Assembly (NCBI GenBank): GCA_023212645.1
Contig: JALBYC010000021.1
Coordinates: 403-64,402, forward strand
Origin: Farysia itapuensis
Lineage: Eukaryota > Basidiomycota > Ustilaginomycetes > Ustilaginales > Ustilaginaceae
Reading direction: 5' to 3'
Length of the DNA: 64,000 bases
Positions 48,701-56,673 of this stretch are shown in pieces. The position numbers and the translations under genes were made by a program. The notes below the pieces were generated by a model. That model was not told where the DNA came from. It searched no databases and saw only the letters and a list, made by a program, of their open reading frames with translations. How positions within the stretch are numbered: position 1 is the first letter of the stretch; the number at the start of each line of letters is the position of its first letter.

Positions 48701-50019
48701 GGTCGAACGAAAAGGCTCAAACAAAGGGCACTCTGGGTATCTCAAAGATTGTCGTGATTGGTGTTCACGGCTGGTTCACACAGAGCATCTTCAAGACGAT
48801 GATAGGCGAATTGACTGGCACGTCGTCCAAGTTCGCAGCGATGCAGGCCGAATCTGTGCGTCGACATTTCCTCGAAGCCGGCCTGGAGCTTAATCCCGAA
48901 GCCATAACGGTCATTTCACTTCAAGGCGATGGCAAGGTAGCTGACCGGGTGGACCGACTGTTTTCCGAGATGATCAGCCGGCCAAAGTGGGTGACCGACA
49001 TGAAGGAAGCTGACGCGATCTTCCTCTCGGCCCACTCTCAAGGTGCGATCGTGGCCACCCAGCTGCTTGCTCGCTTGATTGAGCAACGGCACATCCAGGC
49101 AGAGCGCACCCGAGTATGTCTGCTGACCATGTGCGGTATCCATCATGGACCATTTGCGCATCTCAAGTCGAGCGTGACGACAAGCTATATCAACTACTTT
49201 GAGACCGCGGCGGCTAAAGAGCTGTTTGACTTCCAGTCGTCCTCGACCAACGTCTCGCAGCAGTATACTGCGGCTTTGCGGATTGTACTTGACGCTGGAG
49301 CAAAGTGCGTGTATGTCGGGTCGACTGACGATAACGTAGTGCCGATCTACTCTGCTCTGAACTCGGGCAACAACCATCCATCGATCCTTCGAGCACTGTA
49401 CATCGACGGACAGGCATTCCCCAAGGTGGACTTTCTCACAAACTTGCTGGTGATGTGTGTTGCGGTACGCAATGCGGGACTGAACGACTACAATCTGCTC
49501 ACGCTTCTATCTGCCAGTGTGGCTGGCAGTCTGTATGGTGGCAAGGGCCATTCCAACGTGTACGAGGAGCGGGCAGTGTACGATCTGGCTACACGCTATC
49601 TGTTTGAAGTGACACACCCGCTCAATGAGCCGACGCTCGTTCCTGGTATTGCGCCAGCCACTGCTGATAGCGAGGCGAGACGAGCGCCGTCGCTCGCCTC
49701 AGAGCCGTTTGAGGCGCAACGCTGGAATCCCTACGAACTGCCGTGGTCACTCCGAGGCCTGTTTGAGGACAAGCAGGTGCGAAGCCTGTTTGCAGAGGAC
49801 ATTCTCAACCTGCTCAACAGCTATGAGGACTGGAAACCAGATCCGCGCTCCAAACCGCTCAAAGATCTGCAGTGGAGACTAGCGCCGATGAGGAGCATTG
49901 CTCGACCGATGATCCAGGAAGAACCCGGTACTGGTCCCTACGATGTCAGCGACCAGGGCGATCAGAACACGGATGACAACGGAAGCCAGTCCGGCAAGGG
50001 CAAGAACGCCAAGCTATGA
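45703..50019 (+). CDS. Giant protein with C-terminal alpha/beta-hydrolase fold (Yml020w-like)
   Basis: A 1438-residue protein. Residues 1-1000 are mostly disordered and Ser-rich, but carry spaced tryptophan motifs (SWFGLVR 353, SWLPWRQY 439, GGWRWRVWGG 567, SWTYSSYLASWVPTW 627, SGWISFFAS 696). From about 1010 there is an alpha/beta-hydrolase-like domain. It has the oxyanion segment VVIGVHGWFTQS, a nucleophile-elbow candidate LSAHSQGA (Ser1112, with Ala replacing the first Gly of GxSxG), the acid candidate VGSTDDNVVP and the His candidate GGKGHSNVYEE. I associate this with the uncharacterised yeast Yml020w family. Esterase or lipase activity is plausible but unproven. The C-terminus is acidic and Gly/Asn-rich. 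The location is unknown; no signal peptide or membrane helix is obvious. Confidence 0.78.
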   Translation: MPAAWSPDSSAAPSTRHTLNGNNINTPSPGLPHSASVSSRLSVASSSSQAPSSFTPTKSASLPAVVTADDSDDFQRFLDQAHAKHQSQSRPKAYNLSPSGAGSRPGAAESLRRVTSSSNIGHQQSRRASALDPSAASSGQRPNQAALSGRARKNSTLSTSSAARRSVSSTIYRNPTSHFLQQLSSEAQTPELGLDDTHIVGRSVDSRNHLTALGHAAQLQNRSVSATQTIGKGKGKAIAAPQRMHSAPANSHNLHEPVARRASSRKSSTTSTSANSTRSTLHADLAASTSTIVPPSSVPAKSSDIGLGLPFVPDKMAKRRADEMELDEPPASNTDVSAATQVIRNSPAPSTRSWFGLVRARETQESSTVKLQEASPLSAPSHSTVPDQPPPPMNEEEADFRQKLGLEASFTSSSEDTQKQSGEFAGPKLDAYVRERRVSWLPWRQYSSQMEESAKSPSMPDNVSSAAAPAESDREPVSTLREEARPISMQSSKNTIKYRTVLKRGWMGARYEVQEPIIMDLHLANTSMPAAVELKPEESRPAEAQNAGSTTSSLQHASASESRNTSGGWRWRVWGGTPGEFASQDIQGLQSEVSSAIGPTTSSMEVDAAETIAPTEGTVHVPQGGDSWTYSSYLASWVPTWVYNGEQEEQEPKEDSNMEDVNVFAQPRTPAEQVKADALARDFDASKAILNDNTRSGWISFFASRSANLPRPMPDLVKDADGMEVMDISDMGDAIGSSSSPRAPTSKSSKGAAGKQTVSSKNQGKGGSLAASTKVSTSRASSVVGADEAARPPTPLLSTSKESVKMLGKAALTKAANVTAATSLGLGKGKRKDATANKSASEANSVAAGTSKGLAVEENAPSRSGASTPVRSLNDPSSKYAPNLVLPSFDDTFGRAPRMWAPKVSMLERTLSAVNSYLFSRVPDLERMSRPTRYSRYGSEMLSNSSSGGNTLKSKRSGQHLAGKSKVSGLGSSKDKGVEQALKEVAEMTQRLPRAWYTVGSNEKAQTKGTLGISKIVVIGVHGWFTQSIFKTMIGELTGTSSKFAAMQAESVRRHFLEAGLELNPEAITVISLQGDGKVADRVDRLFSEMISRPKWVTDMKEADAIFLSAHSQGAIVATQLLARLIEQRHIQAERTRVCLLTMCGIHHGPFAHLKSSVTTSYINYFETAAAKELFDFQSSSTNVSQQYTAALRIVLDAGAKCVYVGSTDDNVVPIYSALNSGNNHPSILRALYIDGQAFPKVDFLTNLLVMCVAVRNAGLNDYNLLTLLSASVAGSLYGGKGHSNVYEERAVYDLATRYLFEVTHPLNEPTLVPGIAPATADSEARRAPSLASEPFEAQRWNPYELPWSLRGLFEDKQVRSLFAEDILNLLNSYEDWKPDPRSKPLKDLQWRLAPMRSIARPMIQEEPGTGPYDVSDQGDQNTDDNGSQSGKGKNAKL

Positions 50020-50236
50020 CCAGAATATGTATCGAGATCACGCCCAGCTAGAGGATGTATTTAATTGATGTGCGTCTGTATCTTCGTTCTTTTCAGATGG
50101 TATGTGGTCGCGGGTTTGTGAGTCGAACGCGTAAAGTGCGATGTGAGAATTCCCGAAGCGCGTTTTGAGATTTTTGGTTCTTGGACCAACACCTTTGCAT
50201 TGCTTGCCCCACGGGAAAGGGGAAGTGAGGAAGACC

Positions 50237-51526
50237 ATGTTGATCTCCTTGATCGGTCCGCCGGCGTCTGGCAAGACGAGTATCGCGGAATACCTACACA
50301 AACAGCATGGCTTTCGTCTTTTGCTCCTTTCCCCGCGCTCATCCACAACGGCGGCGGGGGTGGGGGTGGGGGGTACGCTGATGGACAGGCTTACACTAGC
50401 GCGACACAAGCTCCTACTCAATTGGCCTGGAGCGGTAGAAGTGTTTACCGACGCCAAAGTGATGTTGGACTACGTGACGGATCGGTGGCAGGAGCCGTTT
50501 GTCACGCTCGATCTGGTGCATAAGGCCGACATTGATGCGTTTTCCAAGCGGCCGTTTTACTTACTAGTCAACGTTGATGCGCCCTTACTGGTGCGGTTTG
50601 GGCGGTATTGCAGCAAGTACAGCGGTGTAGCTGCTGGAAAGACAAGCCCAGTGACGATGACACTGGAAGGGTTTGTCACCGCCAATGATGGGGTGATGTT
50701 CGGTCACGATGAGGCCTGTAATACCAATGGCGAGGTGATACAGACAGCAACGCCGGTACTTGGCGCGGACGGTCTGGTGAGCGACGTGTCCAGTCTGACC
50801 ATCGCACCCGACCCCGCATCATCATTATCGTCGTCGTCGTCGTCTTCGACGACAACCACGCTTTCGCAGCTACTCAAGTACTCCAACATCTCTATCAGCA
50901 ACACCTTCCCAACACTAGCTGCGCTGGATGCGCACTTGACGTCGTTGAATCTCACCTCGTCGCACAGACTGCGTCCAGGGTGGGACGCGTACTTCCTCAG
51001 TCTGTGCAATCTCGCCTCCTTGCGCAGTAATTGTATGAAGCGACGCGTTGGCGCTGTGCTCGTCTCAGCCAATCGGATCCTGGCGACGGGATACAACGGT
51101 ACACCCTCCGGTCTGACAAACTGCAATCAAGGCGGCTGTCCACGTTGCAACAACACTCTGCCCATCGAGAACGCCGGATCTACCGCAACGCCGGTATCTG
51201 CCCCAGATGCGAGACCAACAGCAGCCCTGCAGCGCGGGAAAAGCTCAGCATGCGGCCAGAACCTCGAGGAATGCCTGTGCCTCCATGCAGAGGAAAATGC
51301 ACTGCTGGAAGCAGGACGTGCCAAAATTGCCGCCCCCTCGGATCCCACCTCGACGGGCGGAGCGGTCCTCTACTGCAACACATGCCCCTGTCTCCGCTGT
51401 GCGGTGAAAATCATCCAGTGCGGCATCAAAAAAGTCGTCTACCAGCTCGAGTACTCGATGGACTCGCGCACCAAGCACATCTTCACCGAGTCTGGCGTCG
51501 AGATCCGTCAGTTTCACTTGGAATAA
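50237..51526 (+). CDS. DCD1: Deoxycytidylate (dCMP) deaminase
   Basis: A 429-residue protein. It has the fungal Dcd1 layout: an N-terminal P-loop-like segment (GPPASGKTS at 7-15) and kinase-like half, then the zinc deaminase domain. Deaminase motifs are MKRRVGAVLVSANRILATGY, NGTPSGLTNC, the catalytic CLHAEENALLEAG (about 348-360) and the zinc Cys pair in TCPCLRCAVKIIQCGIKKVV. The C-terminus is ESGVEIRQFHLE. The enzyme makes dUMP for thymidylate synthesis and is allosterically tuned by dCTP/dTTP. It is longer than yeast Dcd1 (312). The extra length is a poly-Ser/Thr loop near 190-205 and a Pro/Ala loop ahead of the HAE motif. The frame opens upstream with TTG only, so the ATG at 50237 is the start. 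Confidence 0.93.
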   Translation: MLISLIGPPASGKTSIAEYLHKQHGFRLLLLSPRSSTTAAGVGVGGTLMDRLTLARHKLLLNWPGAVEVFTDAKVMLDYVTDRWQEPFVTLDLVHKADIDAFSKRPFYLLVNVDAPLLVRFGRYCSKYSGVAAGKTSPVTMTLEGFVTANDGVMFGHDEACNTNGEVIQTATPVLGADGLVSDVSSLTIAPDPASSLSSSSSSSTTTTLSQLLKYSNISISNTFPTLAALDAHLTSLNLTSSHRLRPGWDAYFLSLCNLASLRSNCMKRRVGAVLVSANRILATGYNGTPSGLTNCNQGGCPRCNNTLPIENAGSTATPVSAPDARPTAALQRGKSSACGQNLEECLCLHAEENALLEAGRAKIAAPSDPTSTGGAVLYCNTCPCLRCAVKIIQCGIKKVVYQLEYSMDSRTKHIFTESGVEIRQFHLE

Positions 51527-51677
51527 AGATGCGTAGATCATGACATGGCAGGGTGTGCTTTCGTGCTTTCCTTTTATTTGGATGAATTGTTTGGTGCGTT
51601 ATTTTGACGTTTTGGCGGGAAGAAGCTTCTCCTGCTTCATTGCAACCTATACGGGGTGTGGTCCAGTGTGTGGATTG

Positions 51678-53471
51678 ATGGCGGTCATGTCGTCGACGCC
51701 GGGCTTTGTGGACCTCAACTTGTTCCTCCAGCCTTCGTTTGACGCATCCGAGTACGTACGACAGCTCATTCAAAGCTCGACCACCGACGAACAGAATGCC
51801 TCTACGACGACAACAACACAACAAGCCCCATCGGCTGTGGAATCCGACCTAGGGTCTCGTCAAGACCCAATGCCACAGGTAGACCTCTCGCTGGCGATAT
51901 CGCGTCTCAATCTGGCAATCGACGAGCTGTCCAGGTCGATCTCGGACAAAGTCACGGCTAATGCAGCTCCTCTACTGCAGCGGACTTCGCGAATCTCCAC
52001 TATGCGCACAGGTCTCTCCGACACTCGGCAAGGCATCACCACACTGCAGAAAGAAGTAGAGTCCTTACAGACAAAGGTGCACCATCCCATTGTCCGGCTT
52101 GAATCTGCACAGGCAGAGCTGCTTCGGTATGATGCGGCGGGGGACTTGGTTGCGCGGGCGGCAAAGTTTGTCACCATTGCGCGGCGGCTTGACTCGCAGA
52201 TGACGGTGATCTTCAGTGCCAAAGCTAAGCCGGTGGAGAAAGCGGGCGAGGCGGAGGAGGATGCCGTCATTGGCGCTGTGCATGGCCGGGACTTGGCAAG
52301 GGCAGCGCTCACCATTCGCGAAATCTCGACGTTGCTCGAGCGGGAAAATGCCATCTTTGACGCAGCTCACGACTCGACACGGCCTGTCGAGACATCCGCC
52401 GAGTGCTCCATCCTAGATCTCACCTTGGTCAAGCAGTCTCTTCCCGCCATTGAAAGCGCACAGAAGACAGTCACTGACTATATGGAAGACATGATTGTGC
52501 GTGGGTTGCGCGATCTCTCACCAATCATGCTCTCGTCATCCCTCCAAACTGCCTTCAATCTGGGCACGCTGGCGTCGCTAGTGAAAGACTTGCTTTCGGA
52601 TCTGACCGAAGTGGTGAAGGAGCGAATTGGCGCTGCGTTTGATCTAGATGCGCTCTCGCGTTCCACTGGGATTCGGCTACCCACACTAGCGCAGACAGCA
52701 CCGACCGGCTACAAGAGCTGGTCTCGTAACGACACGGCAGACTCGCACCAGCAAGATGCACAGTGGCTAGCGGCTTTCTGGAAACGACTTGAAACACTCA
52801 TTGTCGTGGAAATGGGCGCCGTGTGTAGCAAAGTGTACACGCTCGAGAAAGTGCTCAAGCTCAAAACGGACTCCGAGACGGGGATCAACTTTCTCGACGC
52901 AGCATTGCAGGTGCTGGAGGACAAGCCGAGCGTCACATTCTGGCACACGTTCGGCACGTGCTTCCGCGCGCAACTCGATAGGGCGCTCGCCAAGTCTCCC
53001 TTTTTAGCGCAGGTGCTGACGGCAACTGACGCGCAGAACTCGGCAGGCTACGTAAAGGTGCTCCGCATGTTTCAGACGTTTTTCGCCAAAGTTTCGGTGT
53101 ATACAGACATTGTGTACACCGATACAACCCAAAGCACTGAAACGGTCGAGCTGCTGCGCCAGACGTTGGACAAAGTCGAGCAGACGTACCTGGACAGATC
53201 GACAATGAAGCTCAACCAGCTCCTCTCACAGCTGTCTCAGCCTGGAGCTGTGTCAGGTGACGGCGAGATCCAAGCGGAAACGGTACTCAGAACGGTTCAC
53301 AACTTGCTGGATTCTCACCGCTTCGATCCGCTGCTCAACAAAGCAACCATCTCACGCGTATCCAGAATGCTGCAAGATCTCGTCTCCCGACTGGGGGAGC
53401 AAAAAAAGCCGGGGTTTATCACCGCATTAAATACAGAGCTAAAAGCAACCGGCATCACACTCGGAACATAG
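51678..53471 (+). CDS. COG5: Conserved oligomeric Golgi complex subunit 5
   Basis: A 597-residue all-helical protein that looks like Cog5, part of lobe B of the COG tethering complex, which acts in retrograde transport within the Golgi. The N-terminal block has VDLNLFLQPSFDASEYVRQL, then VDLSLAISRLNLAIDELSRS. It is followed by TGLSDTRQGITTLQKEVESL, then HHPIVRLESAQAELLRYDAA and FVTIARRLDSQM, paralleling the animal Cog5 start. The later part (SLVKDLLSDLTEVVKERIGA, FDLDALSR) keeps the Cog5 hinge-like segment. The frame extends back to an ATG at 51540, only 13 nt after the DCD1 stop. The family-like start is 51678 (or 51687). The stop is 53 bp from the convergent oxidoreductase. Confidence 0.85.
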   Translation: MAVMSSTPGFVDLNLFLQPSFDASEYVRQLIQSSTTDEQNASTTTTTQQAPSAVESDLGSRQDPMPQVDLSLAISRLNLAIDELSRSISDKVTANAAPLLQRTSRISTMRTGLSDTRQGITTLQKEVESLQTKVHHPIVRLESAQAELLRYDAAGDLVARAAKFVTIARRLDSQMTVIFSAKAKPVEKAGEAEEDAVIGAVHGRDLARAALTIREISTLLERENAIFDAAHDSTRPVETSAECSILDLTLVKQSLPAIESAQKTVTDYMEDMIVRGLRDLSPIMLSSSLQTAFNLGTLASLVKDLLSDLTEVVKERIGAAFDLDALSRSTGIRLPTLAQTAPTGYKSWSRNDTADSHQQDAQWLAAFWKRLETLIVVEMGAVCSKVYTLEKVLKLKTDSETGINFLDAALQVLEDKPSVTFWHTFGTCFRAQLDRALAKSPFLAQVLTATDAQNSAGYVKVLRMFQTFFAKVSVYTDIVYTDTTQSTETVELLRQTLDKVEQTYLDRSTMKLNQLLSQLSQPGAVSGDGEIQAETVLRTVHNLLDSHRFDPLLNKATISRVSRMLQDLVSRLGEQKKPGFITALNTELKATGITLGT

Positions 53472-53524
53472 ACAACAGCGAATTAGCGGCCAAGAGCGAA
53501 AACGTGTTAGCAAGGACAACGGGA

Positions 53525-55450
53525 TCAGAACAGGGCGTAGTCGTTGAGAATGAGCGTGGCGGCGCGTTCGGCAATCATGTAGCAGACCGCCTGTGGGTGA
53601 CCGGGAAGAAGTTTGGGGAAAGAGCTTGCGTCGACTACGCGCAACGCATCGACGCCAAACACGCGCATCTGGGAGTCAAGCACGCCGTTCTGCGGCGAGT
53701 CGGCCATACGACATGTACACGCTGCGTGCCACACCGTCATGATGTTCTGACGGATCCACGTGAGGATTTGGGCGTCGGTCTGGACGTCAGATCCGGGGTA
53801 GTATTCCTGTCCGGGAGTGGTTAGCGTGCTCTTCATAGCCTGGGCGGCGAAGGCATCGCGAGCCCGTTTGAAAGCGGCAATGGCAATAGCCTGATCAATC
53901 GGGTCAGCAATCCAGTTCGGGTTGATGGCGGGGAGATCCTTCGCATCAGCAGTCTTGAGTGTAACCGTGCCTTTGGACAGCGGCGAGACGATCGCCATGA
54001 GAACCGTAGCGAACCGATCTCCCAACAGACCTTTCGGGATGTTTTCGGCAAAAAGGTTGTCAAAGTTGCCAACGTAACCCGGAGCGCTGAGGTATTCGAC
54101 ATTGGGCCAGTCGGACGGATAGACTTGCAGGGGAGCAGCATTGATCTGTGCGAGATACGTGTTGTTGAACCGCTCAAACGCGATGAGGTCGGCCACATTG
54201 TTGGAGAGTGGGCCTTGATTGAATGTCTCAAACTGCGCAACTGCTGCAGTAAGCGCCACAGGATCGCTTGCGATCTTGGTCAACGTATCGACTTTGACCT
54301 TGTACGTAGGTCCAAAAAAGGCATGGTCCTCCATATTCTGCCCCACATGCACGTTATTGACGATGACGGGAATATTGAAACGCTGCAACTGGGCAGCTGG
54401 TCCAATACCGGACAACATAAGCAGCTGGGGCGACTGGAAAGCACCAGCACTGATAATGACCTCCTTGTTGGCCTTAACCGTGTGCTCGTTGCCATTGCTA
54501 TCGGCGTAAACGACACCGATCGCGCGAGGCTTGCGACCGGGGACTGGATTGCTAAAGAGAATCTTTTTCGCCTGGGCCTGAGTTGCAACGTTGATGTTAC
54601 TCCTCTTCTGAGACTGGGCGTAGAAGGCGCGCGAAGTGGAGCGATGCCCATCCGCCTCGTTGACCGTCATGGTAGAAAATTGAGCGCCGAGAATCCTGCC
54701 AGAGCTCATATCGTTTGTAATTCTGACGCCGATTTCGTCCAGACTGCGGAGCAATGGACTCGAAAAGGGCTGAGCATAGTTTGGAAAGCCGATGTTGACT
54801 GGCCCGCTGTAAGGAAAGGCCGAAGGGTTGTACTGCGCTCTTGGACTATCCTGACGGTACTGCGATCGGGGAGCGAAAGCGTGGAATGTTCGTTGGTAAT
54901 CCTGGATGCGTTGGTCAAAGCTCCACTGACGGTCGCCAGTCAGGTCGACCCAGGTCTGTTGCGCTCCTCGTGAAGGACGATGGTAGAGCATGAAATTGCG
55001 CGCCGAGCTACCGCCAATGCACTTGCCTCGAGCATACTTGATCTTGCGTCCCGCAGCTCCCGGGAAAGACTCTGTTATAAATCCCCAGTCAATCCCAGCC
55101 TGAGCGTTGTCCGACGGATCAGCACCGACACCAACGACGTCTGCTCCCGGTAAGTTGGTCAGCTGGGAATTGATCAAGTTGGATTCATAATCGATTCCCG
55201 CTTCCAGGACGCCGACAGTGATGTCCGACCGCTCCGATAGTCGCCCTGCAAGCGTCATGCCTGATGTTCCAGCACCAACAACCACGTAGTCGTAGGCATC
55301 ATCGAGTTTTGAAGCTGGACCGCCAAAAATGTCGAACAATCCACGTCTCGTTCCGCTGCGAACAGCCGCTGCTGAAGTACAAGTAGACGATACTGTCAAC
55401 ACAAAGACTGCTGTGACCCAGATTGCATTTCGAGAGGGGATCCGCACCAT
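53525..55450 (-). CDS. Secreted GMC oxidoreductase (FAD-dependent)
   Basis: A 641-residue glucose-methanol-choline oxidoreductase. A signal peptide covers about 1-28 (WVTAVFVLTVSSTCTSAAA), and a dibasic RR at 35-36 may be a propeptide site. The FAD Rossmann motif DYVVVGAGTSGMTLAGRLSE spans about 54-73. It is followed by KYARGKCIGGSSARNFMLYH (GMC signature 1) and the second GMC signature around SAGAFQSPQLLMLSGIGPAA. The C-terminal catalytic block has VWHAACTCRM with the active-site His, then DALRVVDASSFPKLLPGHPQ with the partner His. Such enzymes (aryl-alcohol, glucose or methanol oxidases and related dehydrogenases) oxidise alcohols, and many yield H2O2 for plant-wall attack. The substrate cannot be told from sequence. 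The 1.2 kb spacer upstream separates it from TPS2. Confidence 0.9.
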   Translation of the reverse strand: MVRIPSRNAIWVTAVFVLTVSSTCTSAAAVRSGTRRGLFDIFGGPASKLDDAYDYVVVGAGTSGMTLAGRLSERSDITVGVLEAGIDYESNLINSQLTNLPGADVVGVGADPSDNAQAGIDWGFITESFPGAAGRKIKYARGKCIGGSSARNFMLYHRPSRGAQQTWVDLTGDRQWSFDQRIQDYQRTFHAFAPRSQYRQDSPRAQYNPSAFPYSGPVNIGFPNYAQPFSSPLLRSLDEIGVRITNDMSSGRILGAQFSTMTVNEADGHRSTSRAFYAQSQKRSNINVATQAQAKKILFSNPVPGRKPRAIGVVYADSNGNEHTVKANKEVIISAGAFQSPQLLMLSGIGPAAQLQRFNIPVIVNNVHVGQNMEDHAFFGPTYKVKVDTLTKIASDPVALTAAVAQFETFNQGPLSNNVADLIAFERFNNTYLAQINAAPLQVYPSDWPNVEYLSAPGYVGNFDNLFAENIPKGLLGDRFATVLMAIVSPLSKGTVTLKTADAKDLPAINPNWIADPIDQAIAIAAFKRARDAFAAQAMKSTLTTPGQEYYPGSDVQTDAQILTWIRQNIMTVWHAACTCRMADSPQNGVLDSQMRVFGVDALRVVDASSFPKLLPGHPQAVCYMIAERAATLILNDYALF

Positions 55451-56673
55451 CGTACTCGTTAGTAGAATGTCTTCTCAGAATGCTGCGAGGGGCATTACAG
55501 CAGGGAGGGGAAAGTGCAGACAGACAAGGTTGATTTTATGTTCCGAGCCACGCAAGCGCGGCGTGGATCTTGCTCAAGATCACGGTGCTGTCCATTTGCG
55601 TTTATGAGTTTCTACGAGCGAGCCTCGGGTTGGTTGAGCCTTTTGGCGCGGTCAAAGCGGTGGACGCGCATTCGGTTGTTTTGCGGACCGCAACCATTAG
55701 CGAGGATGACGGATGACGACGCAACACCGTGACGGATGTACGTTATTACTGATGGTAGAGCTTCGCCCATTACGTTCAATTTGTGAAGGAAGTGACGATC
55801 ACAGATGTGCACGTCGAAACTCAATGTCACTGTTCGTGATCGGCCGCTTCAGCCAAGCAGCTATGTGAGTCTATTTGTGTGTGGCATGGATCGCTGAACA
55901 GAGGGCGTGAGCACGTGTTGCAGGAAAGCAGACCGATTCTTCTCGCTTTGACCGCTATGACTCCGAGATGAGGTGACATCTCTATTGTTCAGCAGGAGAC
56001 TGAAACCGACATAAAAACAAGGTACCATAGCACAACCGAACGGCTACACGGAACAGTCAAGAGCGTCTAGTGATGGTTATCAAATAGTCGCCACGTGTCT
56101 TCGTGATCTTTTCGACAATGCCCTCCGCACGAAAGAGAAAGAGACAAGGCAAGGCCGAGCTACGATGCAACACTGGACGTTGTACCTGCGATTTCAGCGC
56201 TGTGTGAGCTCAGGAGAGCATATCACGGGTCATGTTTTGCTACTTCGACATCATCACGGCAGTTTACCAACCCCCACATGAAGGAGCCGCTTCCGTGAAA
56301 GCTTCCTATTCGGCGAGTGTGGGGGATTGTGCCATCGTTCAGAACGTGGAGCATGGGAGCATCGGACAAAGATCTTGATGATCGGCGATCTCGGGTGACT
56401 TGTTAGACGATGATTTCATTTTGAAATCCCAATTTAGGATGACGGTCGTCGGCAGATAACCTTCTGAAAGATAGGTACGCCAATTGTGATTGACGCCAAT
56501 CGATTGCAACCTCCACGCCAGTCATCTCCTCCCCTCTCAACGCAACCGAACAACATCAACGCCCGTCTGATCAGGCGATCTGTTGCCATTGGCTTGGCAA
56601 TCGGGTCTCCACGTTGGTTTGGCAGCTCGGCATCGTAGCCAAAGGCTGATCTTGACAGCAGGCCAACTTCATC
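55451..56673. other. Divergent intergenic region, GMC oxidoreductase / TPS2
   Basis: A 1.2 kb spacer between opposing start codons, large for this window, consistent with regulated promoters. A CCCCT (stress-response-element-like) site sits near 56531 in the TPS2 leader side. No coding frame over 80 codons is convincing, and no RNA gene or transposon remnant is seen. Confidence 0.55.

Noticed and set aside
51540..51677. Upstream in-frame ATG for COG5
   Set aside because: It begins 13 nt after the DCD1 stop and the added 46 residues (Cys/Phe-rich) do not resemble Cog5; the start at 51678 fits the family.
55451..56673. Possible tRNA or transposon remnant upstream of TPS2
   Set aside because: No cloverleaf-compatible B-box, terminal repeats or transposase-like frames were found by eye.
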